From: Atriophallophorus winterbourni
Lineage: Eukaryota > Platyhelminthes > Trematoda > Plagiorchiida > Microphallidae
NCBI GenBank assembly: GCA_013407085.1
Contig: JACCGJ010014621.1
Coordinates: forward strand, 1 to 64,000
Direction of reading: 5' to 3'
Length of the DNA: 64,000 nt
Both the position numbers and the translations under genes were made by a program. Under the pieces are notes generated by a model that saw nothing but the letters and a program-made list of their open reading frames with translations, had not been told where the DNA came from and made no database searches. Of the stretch, positions 33,665-44,590 are shown in pieces (the first letter of the stretch is position 1; the number at the start of each line of letters is the position of its first letter).

Positions 33665-34205
33665 ATAGAAAGATTAGCGTGATTGAGGTCACCAGCAAGT
33701 AAGATCAAAGATTTTTGGTAGGGAGCAAGTTCATTGAGAATTTCATCAAAAATGCACGAAAATTGTTAGAAGGACATTTGGGGACGATATACACATTTGA
33801 AAGAATAAATGAATGAATGTTAGATAAATGCCGTGGTTTGCATTCAACAGCAAGACAGAAAACTTCTGGTTTATCAAAGGTAAAAATAATTTTGCTAGAA
33901 GCACACCACTCTTTGCAAACAAAATTTAAAACTCCACCACCACGATTTGCAATAGGACAGGTCCGATCCAAACGAAAGCACTAAAAACCATCAATGTTAA
34001 TCAAATCAGTGTTGATTTCTGAATGCAGCCAAGTTTCTTGAAACATAGCAACACCGTAACGAATAAAATGATTTGAACGAAGTAGAAGAGAAATTTCATC
34101 ATATTTAGACCAAAAAGATCGCACATTAGATGATAAGATACAAGGTACTGGCATTCGAGAAATTGCGCAACGTCGACGAAGAGCAACTTGCCAACCTGCA
34201 CGATG
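33665..34205 (-). mobile_element. LINE endonuclease-domain fragment
   Basis: On the minus strand two frames give an EEP endonuclease: FKKLGCIQKSTLINIDGF-like start (the ETW motif eroded), DRTCPIANRGGGVLNFVCKE, EVFCLAVECKPRHLS, VYIVPKCPSNN, then LAGDLNHA near 33695. The WC-K-I and P-V-CKPRHLS spacing is closer to L2-like LINEs than to the CR1 copies around it. Confidence 0.65.
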
Positions 34206-35257
34206 TTTTTTTTTAACTTTTCAAAAGATTTTTTGTAATAAACAATCAAATGTCTCTTGAGTGACACAGCAAAATGTTTTTAATAGGATCTGGCTATGCA
34301 GCAAAGCGGTATCGCGGAATTTTTTCATAGTGTGCGCTCCATAAATGATTCTAGGTTGACCTGAACACATTGCAGAAAAACAAAAAAACGGAATCCAAAT
34401 TGACGAGGATAAATGTGAAAAAAATTTTGTGGAGGAATTAATAATTTGCACGGCCGATTTTGAAGGCCCCGCAGAAAAGCAAAGAAAATGCCGAAAAGCG
34501 TGCTAGAAAGAACACACCCTTGTTTGCCGCCTCGCGAATTTCAAAAGCTTCTGTAGCTATACTTCCGATGTAGAACTGAAATTATTTATCTTTTTCCGTT
34601 CCCGTCAAAGTTTCGAATGCCTAGCTTGTAGATGAATGGGTACGTTTGGCGTAATTTTGAGTTATTATCGTGCTCTAGCCTCATTTGCAACATGTTGACA
34701 CACGTAATTCAACCGGTTTCAAACAGGCATGGATTTGAGTATTGCCCCATGGCTAATAACCTAGTGTGAATAATATAAAAATGATATATATATATATATA
34801 CATATATATATATTTATATATATATATATAGTTCGACTCTATGATAATTGTTACGTTAATTATATTTGTGAACCATAAATCTTGAATCTAGTATCTTGAA
34901 TTTTGCCAACAAAATGGCTTAAGATAAATAAAAAAATCACACTAGCTAAATTATACTTGATAATGTTCCATTAGCCTGAATAACTTAATTTTGTGAGTTA
35001 CTTGTTCAATGCTTAACTGATCGCAGTTTGCCTTATTTCATGTTTTTAAGGTTGCCTTGGAACTGACCTGATTTAAACCAATTCTAATGTCGGATCACCA
35101 ATCAAACTAACCTGGACAAAAATTAGTAACTTCCAAATTGTGATTATTGTTTTAATTTCGAAGTTACTGATGCGTTTAGCACCTGGTGGGTTTTTTCAGA
35201 TTAAATATTCGAAATAATTAAATAATCGTGATGTTAAAGTCCTCAAAGGGATTAACG
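34206..35257. other. No gene; (TA)n at 34775-34830 and a CR1 tail at 34840-34915
   Basis: About 55 bases of (TA)n repeat are followed by AACCATAAATCTTGAATC and a TATCTTGAA block, the same tail type that ends the CR1 copies elsewhere, here as a solo plus-strand 3' end. The rest is unexplained and may include the 5' untranslated region of the next LINE. Confidence 0.5.
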
Positions 35258-35428
35258 TCATCGGGAAGATATTATTCTTCGCCGTCGACTGGTTATATAT
35301 TCAAAATCGTGAGAGCAACTACCGAAGCGTATCGCCGGAATCAATTCTGACTTTGCTCTTATTAGTGAACAACGCTTCTCGTCGCGCTCACCATATTCAT
35401 CATTGATCGCTCTACAGAACCACGGCCT

Positions 35429-36781
35429 GTGCACGCACCACTGAACAATACTGCACACAACCCTGACCGGATGAACCCTAAAAGGATACACAGCGCACCG
35501 GGATGCATGTGCACGGTTTGCCGAAAGTCGGTAAGTCCTAAGGCGAGGTCTGTCACGTGTTACGCCTGTTTGTTGAAAGTGCATGCGAAATGTGACAAAT
35601 CGCTGACTTCGGACTTAGTATCGATTATTAATGGAGATGACTATCCTGGTGTCTGTTATGTTTGTCTGCTTTGCAAGGCCAAATCAACACCGTCAGCCTC
35701 GTCGGCGAAAACCCCTGAATATGATATTGAGACCCGTCTAAATGGAATGGAATCCAGTTTAAAAAAACTGAACGAACTGATAATAAAAGTCATAAAGGCA
35801 CCGTCGTTACCCGACTTAGAGGTTCCTGCCGAAGAGCCGGTAGATAATACATCATACTCGAGCAGGCCAACATTTGCCCAGATAACCGCGCAGATGGCGA
35901 CTAAAACGGGGAAGCGTTCGTTGGGATCAGCGACCCCTCGACATAACGGAACCGAGAAAGGACTCAAAAAATCCACTACTAAAATGACTGAGTCAAATTA
36001 TAAAATAAAGTCCGCGGGTGTAAACCTAAGCGTTATATGTACAAACGTGACCGAGTCGCAGGAAACGCTGTTCGAAGCTAAGCAAAAACATGACTTAGCT
36101 GAGTGGTTTAAAGTCTGCAGTCAGATGAGATTGGCCGCGGTTACACCCTCATCAATAGTTCGATTAAATCGCCACCTGAATTCTCCTCACACGGATGATC
36201 CTCGCCTTTTAAGAATAACGCTGCAATCTACGGAGGACGTGGAAAACGTACTCTTAAATGCTTACATTCTTAGAGGTGTTCCAGAGACTAAATGTCGTAT
36301 CCATGCAGACCTACCATGGTGGGAGCGAAAGTCGTCGCAGAAATCTCGTGAAGAAAGTAATCCAAGAAGTATTGTAATTCTTGGTGTTCCAGAAGATGCT
36401 GCTGACGTACCTTCTCAAGAAAAGTCTGAGCACGACCACAAACAGTGGAAATATCTAGCCGAAACAATTGGTATTAAAAATACCGTACTTGTGAATGCTT
36501 TTAGGATACCGCGATCTGCCAACTATAAAGGGCAAGGTCCTAGCCCTTTAAAGCTAACCTTCTTCACAACCGAAATGACTGATACTATCAAAAGTGAATG
36601 GAAAGCTAATAGAAAAAACCTACCCCCAAACATCAAGTTGAGCTTGCCCAAGGTAATAGCCGGTAGCAAGCAAACGGATAGTACCGACCCTCAAACGCCT
36701 AGTGATGAGGTTCAACCTGAATGTCATGTGATGGCTCCAAAAAACTTGAGCATTCCGACTCTAACCGAGTCGGCCCTTTGA
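35429..36781 (+). CDS. LINE ORF1 protein with PHD-like zinc finger, 450 codons, intact
   Basis: The N-terminal module has CMCTVCRKS..CYACLLKVHAKC..CYVCLLC: C-x2-C, C-x2-C, H-x2-C, C-x2-C, a PHD-like zinc finger at about residues 26-82. A predicted helical stretch follows (NGMESSLKKLNELI, about residues 108-121), then a repeated module starting LSVICTNVTESQETLFEAKQ (about residue 203) and again RSIVILGVPEDAADVP (about residue 311). The two modules look like tandem copies of an RNA-binding-type fold, each with a K-HD..W motif (KQKHDLAEW, SEHDHKQW). Likely role: nucleic-acid-binding partner of LINE RNA. The start is the first ATG in an uninterrupted frame. Confidence 0.8.
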   Translation: MHAPLNNTAHNPDRMNPKRIHSAPGCMCTVCRKSVSPKARSVTCYACLLKVHAKCDKSLTSDLVSIINGDDYPGVCYVCLLCKAKSTPSASSAKTPEYDIETRLNGMESSLKKLNELIIKVIKAPSLPDLEVPAEEPVDNTSYSSRPTFAQITAQMATKTGKRSLGSATPRHNGTEKGLKKSTTKMTESNYKIKSAGVNLSVICTNVTESQETLFEAKQKHDLAEWFKVCSQMRLAAVTPSSIVRLNRHLNSPHTDDPRLLRITLQSTEDVENVLLNAYILRGVPETKCRIHADLPWWERKSSQKSREESNPRSIVILGVPEDAADVPSQEKSEHDHKQWKYLAETIGIKNTVLVNAFRIPRSANYKGQGPSPLKLTFFTTEMTDTIKSEWKANRKNLPPNIKLSLPKVIAGSKQTDSTDPQTPSDEVQPECHVMAPKNLSIPTLTESAL

Positions 36782-38085
36782 TAACTTTTCATGATTTGAA
36801 CACCACAAACTTTATAAGATGTTTATATACAAATGCACAAAGCCTTCCAAACAAATTAGCTGAGCTAACCGAGATATGTTCGCGCTACTCACCTGACATT
36901 ATCGCCATTACAGAAACATGGTATTCTTCCCAATTGATTGAATCGGAGATATCAATTCCAAATATGATTTTGATAAGGAACGATCGAGAGAGAAGCGGTG
37001 GTGGTGTTGCTCTTTATTACCATAATAGACTCCAGTGCCATCCAATAGACAAGACAGAATTCACGCTCGAGGATACAATTTGGTGCACTTTGACACTGAT
37101 GTCTGGTGAAGTCTGCAATATTGCTGTGGTCTACCGGTCCCTTTCATCCACGGAATCGTACAACGAAAGGTTGATCCAAGTGCATCGGCGCTTGACTCGC
37201 ACACAGCAAGCAACGACATTTATTATGGGTGATTTTAATCTGTCCACCCTTTATCTCAGGGACGATCACTCCCCACAAACACCAGAATACCGATTTAGAG
37301 AGGTACTAGATTCAATCCCGTTATACAACCATGTTCACGAATGCACCCGGAGGAGAGGTTCTGACCGCCCCTCTGTCTTGGATTTGGTGTTAACATCGGA
37401 AGAACAATCTATCGAAGCGATCGAATTCAAGGCTCCGCTGGGTCTTAGCGACCATTCAGTGCTTGTGTTTGACTATGTTTGCAGTACTCAGCAATCGCTT
37501 GTTCCGAATGGGGTGGTTCGACGGGTAGATAAATTGGCCCTGAGTAAATCGCTCGTGCAGATTCCACATTTTCAGATGGACAACATAAGCCCTGACGCGC
37601 AATGGAACGAACTTGTAGGTTTTCTGAAACTGAAGACAGATGAGAACTCACAGATCGTTCAGAAAAGGTGCGTCCATGAACTTCCTTTTGTTGTCCGCAG
37701 CAGAACAAAAAAGTGGATAGCAATGAAGCGAGCAGCGTGGGTGCAGCACAAAGCCAACAATACTTCTAATTCTTGGCAACATTTCCGTATGTTACGCAAC
37801 AAAGTGACTGCACTTATTCGAGAGGAAAAGGAAGCGCACCAATTGATGCTGCTGTCAAAAATGGAACGCAACCCTAAATTACTATACAAAATCATGAACG
37901 CGAAAGCGAAAGTCAAACCAGGTATTTTTCCCATCCAGAATGGTGAAAAACTCACTGAAACAGCGTTGGAAACCGCAAATGCTCTAGCAATTTACTACTC
38001 TAAAGTGTTCGTGTCAGATGTTTTATGGAACGTTTTGAGTATAAATTCGAAATGTGAATCGAAACATTTTGCGATATTTCGATGA
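36721..38085 (+). pseudogene. LINE ORF2, endonuclease and linker, open but cut off before the RT
   Basis: 454 codons. EEP motifs are complete: YTNAQSLPNKLAE (Asn), ITETW (Glu), GGGVALYY, VVYRS, IMGDFNLS (Asp, Asn), RGSDRPSVLDLVLTS and LGLSDHSVLVF (Asp, His). The linker has LPFVVRSRTKKWIAMKR and VTALIREEKEAH. It terminates at TGA 38083 because of a frame change just before the RT. The endonuclease part could still fold; the element as a whole cannot move by itself. Confidence 0.85.
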
Positions 38086-39526
38086 ATCCAATGATTGTTG
38101 CAAGTCATTTGGTCAAACTAAATGCAATAAAATCCCCAGGAGCGGATGGCAGTACACCGGATGTGCTCAGGTTCTGTCACCGTCAGCTTTGTGAACCGCT
38201 CTTCAGCCTGTTTAAATATTCGTTTCTAAAGGGAGTTGTACCGAAAGATTGGAAGTCCGACAAGATAACGTCTATCTTCAAACGCGGTTGCCGATCTGAC
38301 GCTTCAAATTATCGTCCCGTCACACTTTTACCTGTTATTGATAAGCTCATTGAACGTTTGGTCTCGAAAAGAATGGTTGCACACTTTGAATCGCAGAATT
38401 TGTTGCCGCCAGCGCATCATGTATTTCAATCTCATAGCTTTTGTCCGACGAATCTAATTATAGCTTTAGACAACTGGATAAAGGCGTTGGATAGAAGTTC
38501 TTGCATCAACGTCTGTTACCTAGACATTTCGAAAGATTTTGACACAGTCAATCATCATTTGCTTCTTTAAAAACTGATCCGTTTAGGAATATGTGATTCA
38601 CTCCTCTTTCTGCTGTACACAAATGATTTACCCTACCTCACATCGTTCAAAATGGTCCTGTTCGCGGAAGATATGTAAATTTGGACGCAAATAAGTCCTG
38701 CAGAGGATTGTGAGTAACTGCAAATGGGTTTGGACAGCGTGTCGAATTGGGCGGTTATGAGTGACATGTCATTCAACATACAGAAATATAAGATGCTCCA
38801 TCTTGTGAAGAATGTTCCTTGGGCATATTGATTGGGAACTGATAACCTAGCATGGAGCTCGTTAGAAAAAGATCTTGGAGTGTGGATTAGCGGGAACCGG
38901 AAGAGCACAGTGCACTGCCAGAATATATATCGACAGGCCAACAGATTGTTAGGTATCTTTCGAAGAATATTTGGAAGATTTTCTCTGGCAACGTTAACAA
39001 GGATAATGAATGTCTACCTTCGCTCTACTATGGAGTATGCGTTCGAGGTCTGGGTTCCTTGGCTGCGAAAAGACCTTGCTCTCTTCGATAAAATCTATCA
39101 TAGAGCAACAAAGTTAGTGATGGGTCTTCGCAATGTTCCGTATACCGAAAGACTGCGACGTCTGAGTCTATGTGACTTTACTCAAAGGAGGATACGACGC
39201 GATAATATTCTGACCTATAGAAATGTGTCTACCGAAGGACATGCACTAAAACTCTTGCTTGATGTGTGTGATAGAAAAGTGACACGCTGACATACCTTAT
39301 CCCTTTACGTTCCAACTTCACGTATTGATTGTCGGCGACATTTGTTCGCCGTATGAGCTATATTTCTTTGAATTCTCTACCCCAACATGTGGTGGACTCA
39401 CCTTGCTTGGCGATTTTCAAAGCGAAATTAGACATATGCGAAAGAATAACATTCGTGAGCCTTATATTTGATCTTCACTATTGCTTTTATACTATTGTAT
39501 TTTTTATATTTGAGTTCATACCGTAA
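38082..39526 (+). pseudogene. LINE ORF2, RT and C-terminal domain, broken
   Basis: 38082-38570 carries IKSPGADGSTPDVLRF, RGCRSDASNYRPVTLLPV and VCYLDISKDFDTVNH (first catalytic Asp). A deletion then removes the GVPQGSVLGP block. The next piece reads LYTNDLP and MVLFAEDM-stop: the FADD box is changed to FAED. 38832-39290 holds the post-RT region (SSLEKDLGVWISGN, IYHRATKLVMGL, QRRIRRDNIL) and 39329-39526 the last motif (LNSLPQHVVDSPCLAIFK). The altered catalytic box and the deletion make the RT dead. Confidence 0.85.
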
Positions 39527-39654
39527 TCCTGTGGAGTTATAAAGTATTAACTCTTCAACCATAAGCCCTTGAATCCTTGAATCCTTCCATAGTATTTAGT
39601 TGGACTAATCCATTAATATACAATTCCAAATAAAGAATGACACTCAATGAGTTT

Positions 39655-39960
39655 ATGACGAACCATGCGGTATGTGACTGTCCCTATTGATTTTTGAGAT
39701 ATTTTTTATATATTGCATATCATCCTATGGTTATTTTTAAGCTTACTGCTTTTCCTACCATAACAATTTCTAAGTTCTTTCTGAGTTCTGATTGAGGGAT
39801 TGTTAAATTGAACACATGATATCTGCTACCACGTTCTTCTTGCCGATGAAACATGTGTTCAAGTGGGTGATTCATTGTATACAGAATGTTCAACACCAGG
39901 TTAAAATCACCCCTGACACGGTAGTACGAAAAATCGTATAAGTACAATGTGGCAATCATC
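39655..39960 (-). mobile_element. CR1-like LINE 3' fragment
   Basis: Minus-strand frame 39720-39959 reads YYRVRGDFNLVLNIL, MNHPLEHMFHRQEERG and FNLTIPQSELRKNLE: the C-terminal ORF2 block RRxRGDLILVYNIL, HPL..LF, FKL..P.SRL. About 39655-39762 matches 17773-17880. Confidence 0.68.
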
Positions 39961-39974
39961 TCCTTGAGTATGGT

Positions 39975-40055
39975 CGGTCACGAGTTTCGTAGCGTAGTGG
40001 TTGCAGCAAGGTCATGTCCTTTTATAACCATGGGGACCATGCTTGAACGGCGTAC
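39975..40055 (+). mobile_element. tRNA-derived SINE head, tentative
   Basis: GTAGCGTAGTGGTTGCAGCA is a near-perfect A box with tRNA-like context, and about 45 bases on GACCATGCTTGAACGG is a degenerate B box. The acceptor stem does not close well, so it is not a functional tRNA gene. A TATA-like CCTATATAAGAGAGG at 40172-40186 follows. Confidence 0.38.
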
Positions 40056-40555
40056 ACCGTTTTTGGCCTCAAATAGGTGCTAATTATCCGTGGAAGTAAC
40101 TGCTTTGTGAAACTACGAAAGATCCTTCTCAGCAGGGTTAGTCAGTACATGTTGTAAATCACAGAACACTGCCTATATAAGAGAGGTGTGTGTTTGGTTT
40201 TTCGTCTTGTCTGTATTAAACACGTTCGACCAGTCGCCTTCTATTGTGTTTTCGGATTTGAAGGTAAACTCGATTAGCGTTTGACATTTTGACCCCAGGA
40301 ATGAAGCGAGAAACAATTGGTGTGCGTTCGTGCATCTTTGGGGCGAACGTGGACCTAACTGTGATAATTGGCCAGATGTTCCCCGGCTGCCACCCGGTGA
40401 CCTGGAATGATCCGACTCAATTATTCCCTGCCTCTCTCTACAGACACTCGCTACAATAAGAGATGTAAAACCACAGTAGTTGCCAAACGATATGCAATTC
40501 GTCAACTCTTTAAGTTGCGCATTATTATATGAATTATTTCGAGCCTAAAGGTAAA
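40056..40555. other. No gene; TATA-like promoter segment
   Basis: CCTATATAAGAG near 40172 followed by a GT-rich stretch looks like a core promoter, perhaps of an LTR or LINE fragment. No partner feature could be matched. Confidence 0.3.
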
Positions 40556-41150
40556 GAAAGTTGTCCGTGAAGAGAAAAGATGATGGTGTACTGAATGCTT
40601 TACTGCACGGCAGTGAGACCTGGACTATTCACGAAAGACACGAATGGAAACTGAATTCTCCCCAATTAAGAAGCATCTGTGGTATCGGGATGGTCAAAAT
40701 GATTAATGCTGAAGGGCTTTCAAAAACTGGTCTACAGGTCAGAGCAGAATACGCTTTATTTTCATGTATGCACAATGGGAAATTGTCGTATTTCAAAAGA
40801 TCTACTTCATGGTGAGTTGAAACCAGGAAGCCGACCATTGGTTACACAGACGCTCTTAAAAGAAATATGAAATCTCTGCGAGTTGGGAAGAACTTGCTCT
40901 TGACCGCTTACTGTCTAGGCACTGTGTAAATTTCCATGCCCAAGCTGGGAACGAGCATATACAGATATTGTGTTCTGAACGCAGATTACGCCGTTGGCGT
41001 GCAACTGACGCCGATTGACCGTGTACAGCCATTTGCCGGTAGAGCTGAGGGAGATATTGTCACTCACGAATCGGTCTGTCACGTCATTCTGAACGCGACG
41101 GAGCATGAAATCCCTATGCGCTTGTGATGTACACCCATCGATCAAATGTG
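40556..41150 (+). mobile_element. LINE ORF2 C-terminal fragment (RTE-like)
   Basis: ALLHGSETWTIHERHEWKLN and LRSICGIGMVKMINAE match the post-RT signature LLYGSETW....RHxxKL......LRxIxGI. Shifted frames then give a YGELKPG-like block (near 40810) and WEELALDR-like sequence (near 40890). Both ends are truncated. Confidence 0.7.
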
Positions 41151-41924
41151 GTCCATATCATAGAACTAACACGAGCGTTTACTTAACAAGCAACATCCAT
41201 AGGTAATTCGACGAAGTGATCGAATTCGGTGAACATCGAATGCACTTTACATTACACGCTGTAAATTTCAGTAAGAATTTATATTCATCAGTGTTATTCA
41301 CGCAGAAATCACGCCTGTCAACTATAGGATAAATGCAACTAAACATCAATTTCCACAGGTTTGTTTAGCATCGAGGTTGGCAGTCATTAAAACGACAACC
41401 TCCCTATTGCTTTTAATAATTTGGAATAATGGCCTCAAGATTTCTGGAATGTTCTTCACCTCAATCTTTCTCACACGTCGCGATTATTTTGAAGCGTTTA
41501 GCAGCTCTGATTTGGAGGATGAATGATATCGAACAAAGCCCTTTTTGTATTGAACAATTAAACTTGAATTTGTCACGCAAAACAAAATCTGGTAGCACCG
41601 AAATGATTGACGATCAAAATGTCAAGTCCACGCAAATTCATGTTGCAAAAGAATTACATCATATTTTCGTGCGAGAACCAGTGCGGAACAAGGAGCAGAT
41701 AAGAACGTCATCAGCAAATAAATGCTATGCGTACGTCAGGTTCCGTCAAAAGAGCCGAAAGTTTGAGATCTCTCGAAAGCCTCGAGAGCGCTTTACAAAT
41801 AAGAGCGAATTACCAACTTGTGGAGACTAATTCAAGTGTTAATTGTGGTTAGTTGTATTGAATATAATTAGACAGGCTGTGTGCAATACATGGTCTTGCA
41901 GTTGATAAAGGACAAAACTAATTT
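41151..41924. other. Unexplained; contains a 133-codon open frame
   Basis: A frame at 41429-41830 is basic and polar (HVAKELHHIFVREPVRNKE, YAYVRFRQKSRKFE) with no motif I can name. It might be a diverged LINE ORF1 piece, since CYAYVRFRQKS resembles the PHD end of ORF1 at 21800. Low confidence. Confidence 0.25.
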
Positions 41925-42116
41925 GTGTTATCTTTCTTTGCGCGAATTAAAGATGTTTATCGGTTATTAAATGGTATATAGGTTGCTCGTCGAACATAGT
42001 GTGGCATTATTCACGTGCATCAACTGTCCTAGATGTATATTCAATGAATAAGTAGACGATAGTGATTACGCAGGTTTCTTGCACGTGTGATTTGTCGTGA
42101 TTTTCGCCCTAGACTA
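41925..42116 (+). repeat. Leftmost piece of the tandem array, cut off from the rest by a gypsy fragment
   Basis: From CTAATTTGTGTTATCTTTCT to CCCTAGACTAT the sequence follows the array unit core (for example 44709-44912) including GTGCATCAACTGTCCTAGA at 42015. In normal units the core runs straight into AATAAACCAACTGTT; here that continuation lies at 43690, after the gypsy fragment. Confidence 0.72.
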
Positions 42117-42312
42117 TTGTGATGATATTTTACCGTTCCTGTTTTCTATTACCAACTGTATTCCTATTTCGCACCTTAGTATTACCGTTCTATATTCCAG
42201 ATTGCATACCACGGATTCTAGAAGATTAAAGCACAGTTCTCGGGCATTCGTCTTTTGATATTCTTACAATCGGATCTAACATTCATACTCATAACAATTT
42301 ATTCTTCTAGAA

Positions 42313-43255
42313 ATGGATCGATTACTTCGTCCTGAACGCTTTGAAACCGCCCCAAATGCATCTGATGCTGCAGACTCGTGGGAACATTGATTCTATACAT
42401 TCACAAACTTTCTTGATGTTATAGACTCACATAAGACAGACAAATTAAATACACTCATCCATTTCCTTTCCCCGTCTGTGTATAAACTCGTTTTTCAATG
42501 CACTTCCTATGAATCAGTTATTTCTACTCTGCAGTCAACCTACGTACAGTCGAAAAACGAAGTTTCTGCTCGACATCTACTGGCTACGTTTAAGCAAGAT
42601 TCCAGCGAAAGCCTGGATCAGTTTTTGAAGCGACTCCGCTCGCTCTCACGGGACTGTAATTTCAAATCTGTAACTGCTGTCGAGTATAAAGACGAAGCCA
42701 TACGTGATGCTTTCATTACGGGAATGTCTTCGAATTCTATCCGACAACGCTATCTTGAAAATAAATTTCTAGACATTCAAACGCTTTTGACCAAGCCAAG
42801 TCTCTAGACATGGCAGAAGCAATCAAATTCTTATACATCACTCATCCTGGAAATTTCTTGTAACACTGTGCAAACAGAAATGCATAGCCACCAAAACATA
42901 CCGATAGATTCAGTCCCAAATAAAAGGTTGGCCAGCATCAACCGGAAGCTCCAAGGCCTTTGCTACTTTTGTGGTTATGATAGACATCCTCGTCACAAGT
43001 GTCCTGCTCGTGATGCAATCTGCAAGGTATGTGGAAAAATGGGACATTTTCGCTCGGTATGTCGTTCTTCCAAATCTGACAAACATGTTGCATCTGCATC
43101 ACCATTTGTAGCATCCTATGTCATCACCGCTGCTGCTCCAGCTTGTCTTTCAAATGCAATCACTCAAGTCATTGTGAACGGTCTGAAGTTAGATGCATTG
43201 ATTGATACTGGAAGTTCAAAAAAGTTTTGTATGCGAATCGATTGTTCAGAGGCAT
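42313..43255 (+). pseudogene. Gag and start of protease of the gypsy-type element
   Basis: ATG at 42313 (MDRLLRPERFETAPNASDAA) with TGA at 42388 where WEHxFYTF is expected. The frame then runs through the Gag matrix/capsid region (KTDKLNTLIHFL, LHxLLATFKQDSSE-like, LKRLRSLSRDC). A one-base shift near 42790 is followed by two canonical CCHC zinc knuckles, CYFCGYDRHPRHKC and CKVCGKMGHFRSVC (42960-43066), and the protease active site ALIDTGSS (43198). This Gag style resembles the CsRn1-type gypsy elements of trematodes. Non-functional. Confidence 0.82.
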
Positions 43256-43479
43256 AAATTTCCTACATATCAATCACACAGCGAAATCATTTGAGCTTCT
43301 AGACAATTACGAAGCCATACCAAGGGACATTGTGTTGTTTCTTTGTCGCATAACGGAACAGTATATAACAATGTTAAGCTTTCCGTACTCCCACACTTGT
43401 GCACTGATATCCTTCTCGGACATGAGTTTTTTTAAAACATCACGAAAGTGGTCAACTCTCGTTCCAGGGCGATCGCCCT

Positions 43480-43689
43480 ACCTTCTCTGTATGTGGGCTC
43501 AAGACATCTAGTCTGCCCGCGCCTACGTTATTCGCGCATTTATCGCCTGCATGCCAACCAATACGAATCAAATCACGGCGGTTTAGCCAAGCTGACGAAT
43601 CGTTTATCAAATCTGATGTAAACAGATTAGCTAATGACGGTATAATTTGACGATCCAAGTCTCCTTGGCGTGCCCAAGTGCTCGTAACC
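43480..43689 (+). pseudogene. Ty3-type RT N-terminal fragment
   Basis: The frame through 43540-43685 reads RIKSRRFSQADESFIKSD, VNRLANDGII, stop, then RSKSPWRAQVLVT, matching the Ty3 RT fingers (RRxxxxxxxxIxxEVxxLLxxGIIxxSxSPWxxxVVxV). It ends exactly where array sequence (AATAAACCAACTG) begins. Between the protease and here most of the spacer is deleted. Confidence 0.72.
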
Positions 43690-44566
43690 AATAAACCAAC
43701 TGTTATTCAGTGAGAAAAAGAAATAATTGCAGCACGCATGTATTATAACACGATTCTTCGTGAACATTTCAACGAGTCAAAGAATTTGTTCAGGTATTTT
43801 TTCCTGTTGAAAATTTGAAATAGATTTATCAACGTTGTCATGTGAAATTGATCGAATTACACAGAAAAATTCTGGTAATTACCAGGGAATTTATCAAGTG
43901 ATTTATAAATTTCTTTCTCATCAAAGTCTTTTGAAAGATGCTGTTTGTCAGTGACTCTAGACTGTTACATCAATTTCGACCGCAATATTGATTAAATTCC
44001 ATCAGGTGATTCCCACGACAAATCCGATAGAGGACGACAGTTGCTGAATATGAGTTCAGCATATGTGATTCTACGCAAAACCAGCAATCATTCACAATGA
44101 TGGTATTTGGACTATATGTAATGAGCTTCCTTGTAAACTGTCTGACAATGAAACAAAGCGACCTCAACTGAAAATATTTCGTGTGAGGTTATTGGAGCCA
44201 GATATTAGGGAACTAATATATCATACTATATATGAGAACATATCACAGCCGGTAATATAAATTAGTTTCTTTGAGTCTACCGAGACAAATTGAAATCAGA
44301 AACCCATATAGTGAAATGAAACTTACGTGGTTGTGGAGCTACCGGGGGACCATTTGTAGGAGTAGAAGTAGAAAATATAATGAGGTGTTCGATAAATCAT
44401 CATTCCCTCTAAACAAATTAACAAACTGGAATTTGCATAACATGTTTACAATTAGGGATAGCAGCTATACTCAAATGTGTTGATATTCACACTGCTATAT
44501 TGATTTGGTAAACTGGTTTTTCAATGATGCATTTTTAAATGTGTTGCAGAATAAAAGTTTTGTGAC

Positions 44567-44590
44567 CTGTAACAGCAGCCTTTTGCCCAA
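44567..44590 (-). other. Exon-like cassette class A, copy 1 (24 nt)
   Basis: Minus strand: acceptor ...CTTTAAATGAAG, 24 nt, donor ACAG|GTCACA. In phase 1 it gives GQKAAVT between split codons. The donor is weak beyond GT. The related copy at 45777-45800 has a stop in this phase. Confidence 0.35.

Larger units (their letters stand above)
35258..39600 (+). mobile_element. CR1-like LINE, the best-preserved copy in the window
   Basis: 5' untranslated region, intact ORF1 (35429-36781), ORF2 overlapping it by 61 bases (from 36721), and a 3' end of short repeats CTTGAATC/CTTGAATC at about 39568-39590, as in CR1 elements whose 3' ends are 8-base repeats. ORF2 is open through the endonuclease and linker, then has a frame break at 38085, a deletion near 38590 and further stops. 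Same family as the decayed copy at 21540-24300. Confidence 0.88.
42117..43689 (+). mobile_element. Ty3/gypsy-type LTR retrotransposon, 3' truncated
   Basis: TGTGATGATATTTTACCG (42117) looks like the start of an LTR ending about ...TATTCTTACA (42270). A leader, gag with two zinc knuckles, the start of protease and a short RT piece follow. The rest of pol and the 3' LTR are missing. It sits inside a unit of the tandem array, whose two halves abut it on either side. Confidence 0.78.

Noticed and set aside
35656..35976. 106-codon minus-strand frame, and others opposite the LINE ORFs (37445, 37659, 32131 plus-strand side)
   Set aside because: Shadows of LINE ORF1, ORF2 or the transposase on the other strand.
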